Source of the DNA: an uncultured bacterium
GTDB taxonomy: Bacteria > Krumholzibacteriota > Krumholzibacteriia > LZORAL124-64-63
Reading direction: 5' to 3'
DNA: 46,202 nucleotides
NCBI GenBank assembly: GCA_937910695.1
Contig: CALEMW010000217.1
Location: 1 to 46,202, forward strand
Below, piece by piece: positions 1 through 7,790 of this stretch. The translations under genes were made by a program, and so were the position numbers. The notes below the pieces were generated by a model. That model was not told where the DNA came from. It did not search any database and was given only the letters and a program-made list of their open reading frames with translations. Position 1 is the stretch's first letter. The number at the start of each line of letters is the position of its first letter.

Positions 1-2
1 GC

Positions 3-653
3 AAGAAGGTCCTGCTGCGGAACATCATGAACGCCAAGTTCGAGCAGATCCTCACACCCATCGCCGAAGTGCTCGTCGTGCCTGACCAGCTCGGTTCCAT
101 CGCCGCCAACAGCTTTTTCATGCACACCCTGTGGCACGAGATGAGCCACGGTCTGGGGCCGGGCCGGATCACCTTGGACGGCCGCGAGACCGAAGTGCGC
201 CTCGAGCTCAAGGAGACCTACTCCACCATCGAGGAGGCCAAGGCCGACGCCATGGGGCCCTGGTGCATCTTCAGGATGGTGGACAAGGGCCATTTCCCGC
301 CGGAGATGGTCGAAGAGCAGGCAGTGACCTACCTGGCGGGGCTGTTCCGATCGGTGCGCTTTGGCATCGGCGAGGCCCACGGGCAGGCCAACGCCATCCA
401 GTTCAACTACCTGTTGGAGAAGGGCGTGATCACGGCGGAAGAGGGACGCTTTCGGATCGATGTGGAGGCGTTTCCCGCCGCGATCGAGCAGATGGTGCAC
501 GATATCCTGATGATTGAGGCTCACGGCGACTATACAGCGTCGGTGGCCATGATCGAGCAGTATGGTGGCATGCCGCAGGTGCTGGCCGATGGCCTGGCGC
601 GTCTTGATGGCGTGCCGGTGGACATCCTGCCGAAGTATGCCTTCGGGTCCTGA
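3..653 (+). CDS. M49 (dipeptidyl-peptidase III-like) zinc metallopeptidase, 3' part
   Basis: This is the C-terminal part of a metallopeptidase whose start lies outside the window; the frame is open from base 3. Counting from the Met at 27, the zinc motif HEMSH is at residues 37-41, followed by GLGPG, and EEAKAD about 30 residues later would supply the third zinc ligand. In family M49 these correspond to the HExxGH helix and the EECRAE-type motif of dipeptidyl peptidase III, which removes dipeptides from the N-terminus of short peptides. The pentapeptide HExxH, instead of the hexapeptide HExxGH, is also known in the Caldithrix abyssi enzyme. Cellular location cannot be judged without the N-terminus. 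A strong hairpin follows the stop. Family assignment is fairly secure; substrate is inference. Confidence 0.75.
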   Translation, partial: KKVLLRNIMNAKFEQILTPIAEVLVVPDQLGSIAANSFFMHTLWHEMSHGLGPGRITLDGRETEVRLELKETYSTIEEAKADAMGPWCIFRMVDKGHFPPEMVEEQAVTYLAGLFRSVRFGIGEAHGQANAIQFNYLLEKGVITAEEGRFRIDVEAFPAAIEQMVHDILMIEAHGDYTASVAMIEQYGGMPQVLADGLARLDGVPVDILPKYAFGS

Positions 654-680
654 TTCCCTGAGATTCTGATCCACGATGAG

Positions 681-710
681 AACGGCCGGAGCCCGAAGGC
701 TCCGGCCGTT
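681..710. terminator. Hairpin terminator between convergent genes
   Basis: A perfect 12-bp stem (681-692 pairing with 699-710) encloses a 6-nt loop. It lies between the M49 peptidase and the oppositely oriented cytochrome gene, so it may serve both. There is no clean T-run, so its efficiency is uncertain. The stem core GGCCGGAGC is also found in the hairpin at 2006-2031. Confidence 0.65.
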
Positions 711-736
711 CCGTTCTGCCGGGTGATGCGGGAGAT

Positions 737-1780
737 CTACTCCGCAATCGCCTCGAGGCTGTTGTCCAACAGGGCCTCGAAGTAGCTCGGGTTGTGCACA
801 CCCATGCTCCGGTCCTCAGCCAGGCCGATCCAGTTGAAGAACGCCTGGGCCTGGGCCATGGGGTAGGTCCCCACGACAGGCTCATAAGCTTCGTCAGCAT
901 CGACGTACTCGACGACGCCCAGCACCACTAGGCGGTCACGAAGCTCGTCGAGCTTCGCCTGCATATCGGTCTGGAAGCCGTTGACGTCGAAGTCGTCGAC
1001 GCCGGCGTGGCAGCCCTGGCAGACGGCGATGGCGGGATGCCAGCTGTGTCCGCCAGCCTCATCGGCGTAGCCGTCGCCCATGTGGCAGGTCACGCAGGTC
1101 ATGCCGGCACCAAGGTGGCTGGCGCCCGGAGCGGGATAGCTGGTGGAACCGGCGATCTCGGCGAAACCGATACCGCCGAGGACGTTGGCCTGGGCGCCAT
1201 GGTGCGGGCCGTAATGGGTGCTCGTGATGGCGAACTCGGTGCCCGGAACGTCGATGTTGGGCTCGGCGCGACGCGACTGGTGGCAGTTCGCGCAGAGGTT
1301 GCTGTTGTCGCCGAGGTCCAGGGTGTACTTGGCGGCGTCGAAGATCATGTCGACGGGGCCGTTGAGGCGGATGCCGAAGTCACCGGGATGCACCGTGTGG
1401 CAGGTGGCGCAGTCGATGGATGCGGGATCGCTGATGTCCCCTGAGACCTCGCCCATCACGGCGAACTCGATGAACCCCTGCTTGGAGTGGCAGCGGCCAC
1501 AGCTCGCACGTCCGCCCGCATAGGCGACGTAGTTGCCGGCCTTGTGGCCGGACGTTGCGTAGGCCAGTTGGATTTCCAGGTCGGGGGCCGTGTTGTGGCA
1601 GTCCAGGCACATGGCCGGGGTGTAGCCGTTGGCGCCGTCGCTGCCGTCGGTGCCGTCGTTGCCGTCGGTGCCGTTGGTGCCGTCGGCGCCGGCAGGACCG
1701 GCCGGGCCCTGTTCACCTTCGCAGCCAGCGAGCGCGAAGATCACCAGGAAGAGCAGCAGGAAGAGACGTGAGATTTTCAC
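737..1780 (-). CDS. Hexaheme c-type cytochrome lipoprotein with collagen-like tether
   Basis: A 347-residue predicted electron-transfer lipoprotein. Residues 1-20 form a lipoprotein signal with lipobox LAGC and Cys20 as the lipidation site. Residues about 22-52 are a collagen-like Gly-X-Y tract (GPAGPAG, then GTNGTDG-type triplets) that could act as an extended spacer from the membrane. Six CxxCH heme-binding motifs follow, with Cys pairs near 58/61, 94/97, 124/127, 163/166, 229/232 and 254/257. Extra histidines, for example in THYGPHH, could be distal heme ligands. About 85 residues after the last heme contain no CxxCH. GTG at 1780 is chosen as start because GGAGGT lies 6 nt upstream. The gene stands alone with its own control region containing two dyads. 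Heme binding is well supported; the partner and electron acceptor are unknown. No close named family is recognised. Confidence 0.88.
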   Translation of the reverse strand: MKISRLFLLLFLVIFALAGCEGEQGPAGPAGADGTNGTDGNDGTDGSDGANGYTPAMCLDCHNTAPDLEIQLAYATSGHKAGNYVAYAGGRASCGRCHSKQGFIEFAVMGEVSGDISDPASIDCATCHTVHPGDFGIRLNGPVDMIFDAAKYTLDLGDNSNLCANCHQSRRAEPNIDVPGTEFAITSTHYGPHHGAQANVLGGIGFAEIAGSTSYPAPGASHLGAGMTCVTCHMGDGYADEAGGHSWHPAIAVCQGCHAGVDDFDVNGFQTDMQAKLDELRDRLVVLGVVEYVDADEAYEPVVGTYPMAQAQAFFNWIGLAEDRSMGVHNPSYFEALLDNSLEAIAE

Positions 1781-1818
1781 CGGTTTACCTCCATGAAAGA
1801 CCGGTAGTGAGAGTGGCT

Positions 1819-1837
1819 GTCCGATATACTATCGGAC
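1819..1837. promoter_or_regulatory. Perfect 8-3-8 inverted repeat upstream of the cytochrome gene
   Basis: GTCCGATA and TATCGGAC flank a 3-nt spacer, 39 bp upstream of the cytochrome start codon. This is the size and symmetry of a dimeric repressor or activator site. It could lie in the 5' untranslated region or over a second promoter, since TAGTAT on the minus strand lies inside it. The cognate regulator is not in the window. Confidence 0.6.
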
Positions 1838-1869
1838 GAGTAGCGGATTTGCTAAGGAAATGTTAGGGG

Positions 1870-1911
1870 TTTATCAATTGATGTCGATTCCTATTGTCAA
1901 TGAAATTGACA
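1870..1911 (-). promoter_or_regulatory. Putative promoter and second dyad for the cytochrome gene
   Basis: On the minus strand TTGACA (1900-1895) and GATAAA (1875-1870) are separated by 19 bp and could direct transcription towards the cytochrome. The -35 lies inside a perfect 7-3-7 inverted repeat, TGTCAAT and ATTGACA (1895-1911), and a 10-bp palindrome ATCAATTGAT sits at 1873-1882 over the -10. The overlap suggests regulated initiation. No match to a named regulator motif is claimed. The rest of the 275-bp gap (1781-2055) holds the 1819 dyad and the terminator at 2001-2031; no gene is seen. Confidence 0.5.
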
Positions 1912-1994
1912 CCCATTCCCCAAAGGACTGCATTCCGCTGATCCGCCAGTGATCGGGCTCAAGCAATCCTCGTTCCAATGTCATGATGTTGTCA

Positions 1995-2031
1995 CTAAAA
2001 ATGGAAGGCCGGAGCTCCGGGGCTCCGGCCT
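1995..2031 (-). terminator. Rho-independent terminator of the M1 peptidase unit
   Basis: A perfect 10-bp stem (2006-2015 with 2022-2031) with a 6-nt loop is followed on the minus strand by TCCATTTTTAG, a classic T-run. It ends the lipoprotein-M1 peptidase operon 25 bp after the peptidase stop. Confidence 0.85.
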
Positions 2032-2055
2032 CGTTCCGCTGACACCCCCGGCCTG

Positions 2056-3825
2056 TTAAACCTTGAGCAGGCCCGCGACCGATCCGCGGCTCAGGGGGTG
2101 ATAGCTCTCCTGAACCTCGGCGAAGATCTCCCTGGCGAACGGCGGTGTGGCTTCGTTGCTCATCAGGGCTGAATAGAGGGGCTTGAGGTACTTCATGCGG
2201 CCCACGTCGGTCAGCACCTCGCGCACCCGCGGCAAGGCGGGATCGAAGGCCGAACCGGCGGCGATGGTCAGCCATTCCACCAGGACTTCGTAGTTGCCGC
2301 GGGCGGTGAGGCCGAACGTCTCGTCGAGCCAGCTGCAGTCCTCGGTGCTCAGCTTGCGGGGAAGATCCTGAAGGTAGAGTTGCCATTCCTCAGGGGACCA
2401 GGTCTCGGTGACGGCGGCCTCGGGACGCGCGCCCTCCGCCCAGCCGGCGGCCAGGTCGCGGATGCGGTCGACCCGAGCCGAAGCGATGGGGTGCTCGTTG
2501 GCGGGCATGTCCGGTCCGTCGACCCAGCTCGGTCCGTCGATCTGCTCATAGACTCCCGGCAGACGGTCCTCCATGAAGGCGAGGAACTCGTCGGTGGTGA
2601 TGGACTGGAAGTGGAAGGTCTTGATGTAGTCGAGCAGGAAGGCGTCGAAGCGCTCGAGGCCCACGGCCTTCTCGATGAGGATGACGAACTGCGCGCCCTT
2701 CTCATAGGGAACCAGGGAATACATGTCGTCGGGGTTGACGCCCTCGAGCTTGGTGCGCAGGTGGGTGTACTTGTGGCCGGGACCGAAGGCGTCGAGGTTG
2801 ACCTGCAGTGCGTTGCGGCGGATGACGCCCTGGATGTCGGCGTACTCCGTGCCGTAGATCTCCTCGAGGATACGCCGCTCGGCGTACACCGTGAAGCCCT
2901 CGTTGAGCCAGAAATCCTCCATGGTGGCGTTGGTCACCAGGTTGCCGGTCCAGGAATGGGCCAGTTCATGGGCCACGACGTTGACCTGGGAGCGGTCGCC
3001 GGCGATGAGCGTGGGCGTCAGGAAAGTGAGACGGGGATTCTCCATGCCGCCGTAGGGGAAGGCCGGGGGCATGACCAGCATGTCGAAGCGGTCCCACTCG
3101 TAAGGGCCGAAAAGTTTTTCGGCCGAGGCGATCATGTGTTCGACTTCGGCGAATTCCCAGGCGGCCTTTTCGAGTGTCTCCGGCTCAGCATAAACGCAGG
3201 AGCGGGGGCCGAGGTCGCTTTTGGCAAGGTTGCCCACCGCGAGGGCGAGCAGGTAGGTGGGGATGGCCTGGGGCATGTCGAAGCGCCAGATCGTGCGGCC
3301 GTCGCCGGTGTCGCCGGAGCCGGCGTCGGCGGCGGACATGACCGCGCGCAGGGGCGAGGGCACAGTGATCGCTGCGGTGTAGGTGACGCGGTGCCGGGGC
3401 GTGTCCTGGCAGGGCACCATGGTCCGGGCGTGGATGGGCTGGCACTGGCTGAACAGGAAGGGGTGGACGCCGCCGGCGGTCTGGGGAGGGTCGAGCCAGC
3501 CGAGGGCGACGGCGTCGGCTCCGGTGGCGTACTCGACCACGATGGCTTTGGTGCCGGTGGGCAGGTCGAGGTGCAGGCGATCGCCGCGGACGTCTTCCGT
3601 CTCGGCGACGGACCAGGGAATAGCACGTCCGTCATCGGTGGTCATCGAGTCGATCACGAGTCCGCGTCCGTCGAGGTCCAGGGCCCCGGAGGACGGGACC
3701 TTCAACTTGATGACGGCCCGGCCCCTGAGAACCCTGGCTTCGAAATCTACTTCGAGTTCGAGGTCGAGGTGACATTGGGCTGGTTGGGCGTCGTCGCACC
3801 AGGAATGGGGGTCGAAGCGGCTCAT
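2056..3825 (-). CDS. M1 family aminopeptidase (leukotriene A4 hydrolase-like)
   Basis: A 589-residue zinc aminopeptidase. GGMEN at about 259-263 is the substrate N-terminus recognition loop; HELAH at 286-290 with Glu309 in WLNEG forms the zinc site, with Glu287 as catalytic base. The order SWTGNLV then FWLNEG, together with the overall length, matches the LTA4 hydrolase/aminopeptidase B branch of M1, including a C-terminal helical domain. There is no signal peptide, so a cytoplasmic site is likely. ATG 3825 is preferred over 3852 because AAGGAG lies a few bases before it. It follows an unknown lipoprotein gene by 23 bp and ends at a clear terminator. It probably removes N-terminal residues from peptides; epoxide hydrolase activity is not implied. 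Confidence 0.93.
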   Translation of the reverse strand: MSRFDPHSWCDDAQPAQCHLDLELEVDFEARVLRGRAVIKLKVPSSGALDLDGRGLVIDSMTTDDGRAIPWSVAETEDVRGDRLHLDLPTGTKAIVVEYATGADAVALGWLDPPQTAGGVHPFLFSQCQPIHARTMVPCQDTPRHRVTYTAAITVPSPLRAVMSAADAGSGDTGDGRTIWRFDMPQAIPTYLLALAVGNLAKSDLGPRSCVYAEPETLEKAAWEFAEVEHMIASAEKLFGPYEWDRFDMLVMPPAFPYGGMENPRLTFLTPTLIAGDRSQVNVVAHELAHSWTGNLVTNATMEDFWLNEGFTVYAERRILEEIYGTEYADIQGVIRRNALQVNLDAFGPGHKYTHLRTKLEGVNPDDMYSLVPYEKGAQFVILIEKAVGLERFDAFLLDYIKTFHFQSITTDEFLAFMEDRLPGVYEQIDGPSWVDGPDMPANEHPIASARVDRIRDLAAGWAEGARPEAAVTETWSPEEWQLYLQDLPRKLSTEDCSWLDETFGLTARGNYEVLVEWLTIAAGSAFDPALPRVREVLTDVGRMKYLKPLYSALMSNEATPPFAREIFAEVQESYHPLSRGSVAGLLKV

Positions 3826-3848
3826 GGGGAACTCCTTGGACGTTGGCG

Positions 3849-5090
3849 TCAACGGTTCATCAGGTCAAGCAGCCGTGTGAACACGACTTCGCCGAAGGGG
3901 GGCATGTCTGCGAGTTCGCCGCGGGCGTCGCCCTGCAGGGCGGCCTCCTGATAGGCGGACAGCCAGGCGACAGGACCTGACACGGCGGCTTCCTGGAAGC
4001 GGTCGGGGCCGAGTCGATTGATGATCAATCGGTTCATGGCATAGCCGGTCGGTTCGTACTGTCGTCCGATACGCATCAGGTCGTCGACCGACGAGCCGGT
4101 GGTCTCTAGGGTGTCGGAGTCGGGATCCAGAAGTGTTTCGAGCATCAGACCCATGCGGTTGAGCACCAGGACGGCCTGTTGCAGGGCGCGAGGACGGTTG
4201 ACGTCGGGGGTCTGATAAGTCGGGTGTGCCACATCGAGCCGCAGCGTCGGATACTGTTCGATGAGATTGACGATGCCCTCGTGGTGAAGTTTGCGGAATG
4301 TGGAGCGCAGTGCTTCGCGGCCGCTTTCCGCCTCATGGGGCAGAGGCGACGCAGGTGGTGCAAGACTGCGGATGAGGGTCGCGGCGATCATGTCCTCGAG
4401 CTGGCTGGGACCGGCGGCGAGGGCGAGTCCCACATCCAGAATCAAGGCGTCGGGAGGGAACCATGTCATCTGGGGCGAAGACGCCGTCAAGTGTATGTGC
4501 AGGGTCTCAGGACGTCGGAACTCCGGGATGAAGGGGTAGGCCCGCGCCAACGCACGGCTGAAGGTGCCGAGAGTGTTGAGGGTGTCGGCCAGATTGATGG
4601 CAGCGTCGAGCCGGCCGTTGATGTACTGGTAATTGGTGACGAACCGTTTCTTTTTTGGGGCGCGGTCGGAGCCATTCAGGTCGGGTGCGAACACGTACTC
4701 CATGACTTTTCGCAGGATGATCGGGTTGAAATCAGCCCCGCCCTGGTCGCCATAAGTCATGCGGTAGGCGGGCAGAGCGAAGATGCGCTCATATTCGTCT
4801 GAACGGACGGTTTGCCTGGCTTGGAGGTGGTGCACGGTGTTGAGCCAGGACAAGAACGCCGGTGAGTGGATTTCGTATTTGGGGTGCACGGTCTCGGAGA
4901 CCGCGGCATCTGCAGGGGCCTGATCGGCAACGGTTTCCGACGAACTGGCCAGGTTGCCGTCGGCTTGGTCGCGGTTGCCGGAACCTTGGTCGCCGCCGCC
5001 GCATCCCCAGACAGCCAGGGTTGCGAGAAGGAACCACGGAAGAACGGTTGAACGTTTGGAACGCATGGCGGCCTGGACTATCTTACTCAT
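3849..5090 (-). CDS. Unknown lipoprotein, co-transcribed with M1 peptidase
   Basis: A 413-residue protein of no recognised family. The N-terminus has a basic stretch, a hydrophobic segment and WGCGGG, a plausible though atypical lipobox with Trp at -2, followed by a Gly/Ser/Asp/Gln-rich linker to about residue 60. The rest is a mostly helical globular domain. A stretch around HIHLTASS and LALAAGPSQLEDM loosely recalls lipoproteins of the DUF5700/DUF2268 peptidase type, but at the place where HExxH would be expected the sequence reads AATLIRS, so any protease activity looks lost; this is speculative. ATG 5090 has GGAGG 5 nt upstream and is preferred over the earlier Met at 5177. It lies 23 bp before the M1 aminopeptidase gene, suggesting a shared peptide-related role. 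Confidence 0.7.
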   Translation of the reverse strand: MSKIVQAAMRSKRSTVLPWFLLATLAVWGCGGGDQGSGNRDQADGNLASSSETVADQAPADAAVSETVHPKYEIHSPAFLSWLNTVHHLQARQTVRSDEYERIFALPAYRMTYGDQGGADFNPIILRKVMEYVFAPDLNGSDRAPKKKRFVTNYQYINGRLDAAINLADTLNTLGTFSRALARAYPFIPEFRRPETLHIHLTASSPQMTWFPPDALILDVGLALAAGPSQLEDMIAATLIRSLAPPASPLPHEAESGREALRSTFRKLHHEGIVNLIEQYPTLRLDVAHPTYQTPDVNRPRALQQAVLVLNRMGLMLETLLDPDSDTLETTGSSVDDLMRIGRQYEPTGYAMNRLIINRLGPDRFQEAAVSGPVAWLSAYQEAALQGDARGELADMPPFGEVVFTRLLDLMNR

Positions 5091-5119
5091 CGACGCCTCC
5101 TGAACGGGACAGGCTGAGC

Positions 5120-5147
5120 ATTGTAACATGTTTCCCGAGTTTGCCAA
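5120..5147 (-). promoter_or_regulatory. Promoter for the lipoprotein-M1 peptidase operon
   Basis: TTGGCA (5147-5142) and TACAAT (5125-5120) on the minus strand have a 16-bp spacer and each match the sigma-70 consensus at five of six positions. Transcription would start near 5113, about 23 nt before the lipoprotein start. The site also argues against the ATG at 5128 being the queE start. Confidence 0.6.
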
Positions 5148-5169
5148 GCCGGAGCCGGGGAGGAACAGG

Positions 5170-5823
5170 GTGCCCATCGTCAGCGAAATCTACAGAAGCG
5201 TATTGGGCGAGTCGCGGGACAGCGGTCGCCTCTGTACGATCGTGCGCCTGACGGGTTGTCATCGCCGGTGCCATTATTGCGACAGCGCTCACGCTTTCCA
5301 GGGCGGGGAGGGCATGACCGTCGCAGATGTCGTCGCTCGCGTACGGGATCTGGAATCTACTTTGGTTCTCGTGACCGGTGGTGAACCTCTGCTTCAGCAG
5401 GATTGTTCCGAATTGATGCAGGCGCTGCTTGACGATGGCCGCGACGTCGTGCTCGAGACCAGCGGCACGAAGGGGGCGCAGACTCTGACGTCCGTGCCCG
5501 AGGGCGTGCATCGCGTCGTGGATGTGAAGACACCGGGGAGCGGCATCCCCGAGTCGGAGATCGACTGGGACGGGTTGGCTTGCCTCGGCGTCCGGGACGA
5601 ATTGAAGTTCGTGTGCGTCGACCGTCATGACTACGAGTGGTCCCGCGATCTGATCCGTGCCGGTGTTCGCCTACCCGCAGGCCCTGGGTTTACCCTTTCA
5701 CCGGCACAGGGCGATTTGGAGCCGGCGACCCTCGCGGACTGGATCGTCGAGGACGCCCTGGACGTGCGCTTCCAGGTGCAGCTCCACAAGGTGGTCTGGC
5801 CCGGTCGTGAACGCGGGGTCTAG
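5170..5823 (+). CDS. queE: 7-carboxy-7-deazaguanine synthase QueE (radical SAM)
   Basis: A 217-residue radical SAM enzyme that contracts 6-carboxy-tetrahydropterin to 7-carboxy-7-deazaguanine in queuosine precursor synthesis. Cys30, Cys34 and Cys37 (CHRRCHYC) form the CxxxCxxC iron-sulfur site after the family start EIYRSVLGES; TGGEPLLQ is the SAM-contacting GGE motif. GTG 5170 is chosen because GGGGAGG lies 6 nt upstream and the protein then begins as the family does; an ATG at 5128 lacks a ribosome site. queC follows after 9 bp. queD and queF are not in the window, so the end product (preQ0 or preQ1) cannot be told. Confidence 0.92.
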   Translation: MPIVSEIYRSVLGESRDSGRLCTIVRLTGCHRRCHYCDSAHAFQGGEGMTVADVVARVRDLESTLVLVTGGEPLLQQDCSELMQALLDDGRDVVLETSGTKGAQTLTSVPEGVHRVVDVKTPGSGIPESEIDWDGLACLGVRDELKFVCVDRHDYEWSRDLIRAGVRLPAGPGFTLSPAQGDLEPATLADWIVEDALDVRFQVQLHKVVWPGRERGV

Positions 5824-5832
5824 GGAGGGATC

Positions 5833-6504
5833 ATGACGACACGCAGCAAAGCCATTGTCCTGCTGAGCGGCGGGCTCGATTCCTGTGTCTGCCTCGCTGA
5901 AGCCGCCCGAGACCGCGACCTCGCCGTCCTTCACGTCAATTATGGCCAGCGCACAGAACAACGAGAACTGAGTGCTTTCCACGCGGTCGCCGATCATTAC
6001 CATGTGGGCGAGCGCCTCGTCGCAGACATCTCCTATCTCGAACGCATCGGCGGCAGCAGTCTTATCGACACCGCAGTTTCGGTGGAAACCGGATTGCCCA
6101 ACGAGGGTGTTGTGCCGTCGACCTACGTGCCGTTCCGCAACGCCCACATCCTTGCGGTGGGAGTGTCGTGGGCTGAGGTCATTGGTGCCCGGGAGCTTTG
6201 GATCGGTGCAGTTGCTGAAGACGGCAGCGGTTACCCCGACTGCACTGCGGAGTTCTATGAGGCCTTCGGCGCCGCGGTGGCTGCGGGTACGAAGCCGGAC
6301 ACGTCCATCGTGATCCGCACCCCGCTGCTGAACCTGGACAAGGAGAAGATCGTGCGTCGAGGTCACGAACTCGCCGCGCCCCTTCACCTGACCTGGTCTT
6401 GTTATGTGGACGGCGAAGCTGCCTGCGGGGCATGTGAAAGCTGTCAGTTGAGACTGCGTGGCTTCGAGCGGGCCGGTTTCGAAGATCCCATCACTTACCG
6501 CTGA
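5833..6504 (+). CDS. queC: 7-cyano-7-deazaguanine (preQ0) synthase QueC
   Basis: A 223-residue ATP-dependent ligase that converts the carboxylate made by QueE into the nitrile preQ0. SGGLDS at residues 12-17 is the PP-loop that binds ATP. The C-terminus carries the zinc site as CYVDGEAACGACESC. Length and motif spacing are normal. The ATG follows GGGAGGG. It forms a two-gene unit with queE. Its stop overlaps the stop of the convergent kdtA gene by 10 bp, leaving no room for an intergenic terminator. Confidence 0.95.
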   Translation: MTTRSKAIVLLSGGLDSCVCLAEAARDRDLAVLHVNYGQRTEQRELSAFHAVADHYHVGERLVADISYLERIGGSSLIDTAVSVETGLPNEGVVPSTYVPFRNAHILAVGVSWAEVIGARELWIGAVAEDGSGYPDCTAEFYEAFGAAVAAGTKPDTSIVIRTPLLNLDKEKIVRRGHELAAPLHLTWSCYVDGEAACGACESCQLRLRGFERAGFEDPITYR

Positions 6505-7790
6505 TCACCCATCGCCTCGATGATGAGACGGACGCTGCGTGCCGTGGCTCCGACCTGGTCGGCGACGACTTCTGCGGCCGAGAGCCCGGTTGCCAGTCTG
6601 AGGTCGTCGTCGTCGAGGAGCGCCGTCGCTTTGGCGAGGGCAGCGCCGGGCGTCGTCACCACGAATCCTCCCCCCCGAGCCACCATCGTCAGGGCTTCTT
6701 CGGCATTGCCGATCCGTGGGCCGAACAGGACCGGCAGGGCAGCTACCGCCGGTTCGAGAGTGCTGTGGACTCCAGTGGTGAAGCTGCCGCCTACGTAGGC
6801 GATCGTCGCGGCATGATAGATCTCGGCCAGGACGCCGACACGATCGACCAGCAGACAGTTCGCCGTGCGGGCGCCGCCGGATTCCAGGTCGGTGAGCGTG
6901 CCGTGGGCCAAACCGCGGGAGTCGAGGTCACGGGCGAGGGCTTCGAGACGGTCACGGGTGGGTTCGTGTGGAACGATCACGATCTTCAGTTCGGGCCTGG
7001 CTGCCAGGAGGTCTTTAAGGACTGGCAGCCAAAGGGCCTCGTCTTTGGGCCAGGTGCTGCCCAGCACGATCCTGCGGCCCCCCCAGGCGGCGAGGGTGCG
7101 GGCGACGTCGCCGTCGCAGGACTCTTGATAGCGGCGGATCACCTGTTCGGCTCTTGTGTCGCCGGTGACCGACACAGGGATCGTGACTCCCATTTCATCG
7201 ACGAAACGGACACGGTCGGCTTCCGATCCTACACCCAGGCATGTGAAGCGGTTGTACACGTCGCGGAACAGCGGTCGGACTGCGGGTGACAGCCGCCCCG
7301 AGCCGTGGGGCAGGCTGCCCGACACAAGGATCACCGGTACGCCGGCGGTTTCGGCGGCCAGGATTTGATTGGGCCAACCGTCGTACTTGACGCAGACGAG
7401 GCAGCGGGGATGCCAGGCGTCGACCAACTGCGCCATGGCGTCGGGAGTGTCGAGGGGCAGGTAGTCGTGGAAGTCGGCGCAGGGGTGTCGGCGGGCGTAC
7501 TCCAGACCTGACGGTGAGAAATGCGTGACGACCAGCGGACCATATCCTGCGACGCGGAGGGCTGCGATCACCGGCCGCGCCTGCTCGTATTCGCCGACGC
7601 TCGCGGCGTGGAACCAAAGGCAGCCATCGAGGTCGGTTGCTGCGGCTGTCAGGCGCTCGAGGAGGCCGTTCCGACCGTTCCAACCACGGGCCAGCTTGGA
7701 CGAGAACGGCACCGCCGCTCTGGCCGCAACGGCGAGCAGAGGGGAGAGGGCGCGGTAGGCTCCGAGTTGGATGCCGACGCTGCGGCTCAC
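6495..7790 (-). CDS. kdtA: 3-deoxy-D-manno-octulosonic acid transferase
   Basis: A 431-residue WaaA/KdtA family enzyme that transfers Kdo from CMP-Kdo to lipid A precursors at the inner membrane. The N-terminus has a hydrophobic anchor-like segment (residues 8-28). Family motifs include FHAASVGE in the GT30 domain, VKYDGWPN, GSTWPKDE, IVPHEPTR and FGPRIGN. GTG 7790 is chosen because GGAGG lies 7 nt upstream and the codon overlaps the stop of the GT9 gene (GTGA), implying translational coupling. It shows that the organism makes Kdo-containing LPS. Whether it adds one or several Kdo residues cannot be told. Confidence 0.93.
   Translation of the reverse strand: MSRSVGIQLGAYRALSPLLAVAARAAVPFSSKLARGWNGRNGLLERLTAAATDLDGCLWFHAASVGEYEQARPVIAALRVAGYGPLVVTHFSPSGLEYARRHPCADFHDYLPLDTPDAMAQLVDAWHPRCLVCVKYDGWPNQILAAETAGVPVILVSGSLPHGSGRLSPAVRPLFRDVYNRFTCLGVGSEADRVRFVDEMGVTIPVSVTGDTRAEQVIRRYQESCDGDVARTLAAWGGRRIVLGSTWPKDEALWLPVLKDLLAARPELKIVIVPHEPTRDRLEALARDLDSRGLAHGTLTDLESGGARTANCLLVDRVGVLAEIYHAATIAYVGGSFTTGVHSTLEPAVAALPVLFGPRIGNAEEALTMVARGGGFVVTTPGAALAKATALLDDDDLRLATGLSAAEVVADQVGATARSVRLIIEAMGDQR

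Noticed and set aside
1874-2386. 170-residue minus frame overlapping the M1 peptidase 3' end
   Set aside because: It crosses the terminator hairpin and has no ribosome site or family match.
2380-3951. 523-residue plus-strand frame over the M1 peptidase
   Set aside because: Low-complexity Gly/Val/Glu composition typical of an antisense shadow; the M1 motifs are on the other strand.
5128-5169. Longer queE from ATG 5128
   Set aside because: No ribosome site, overlaps the opposing promoter, and adds residues not found in the family; GTG 5170 fits better.
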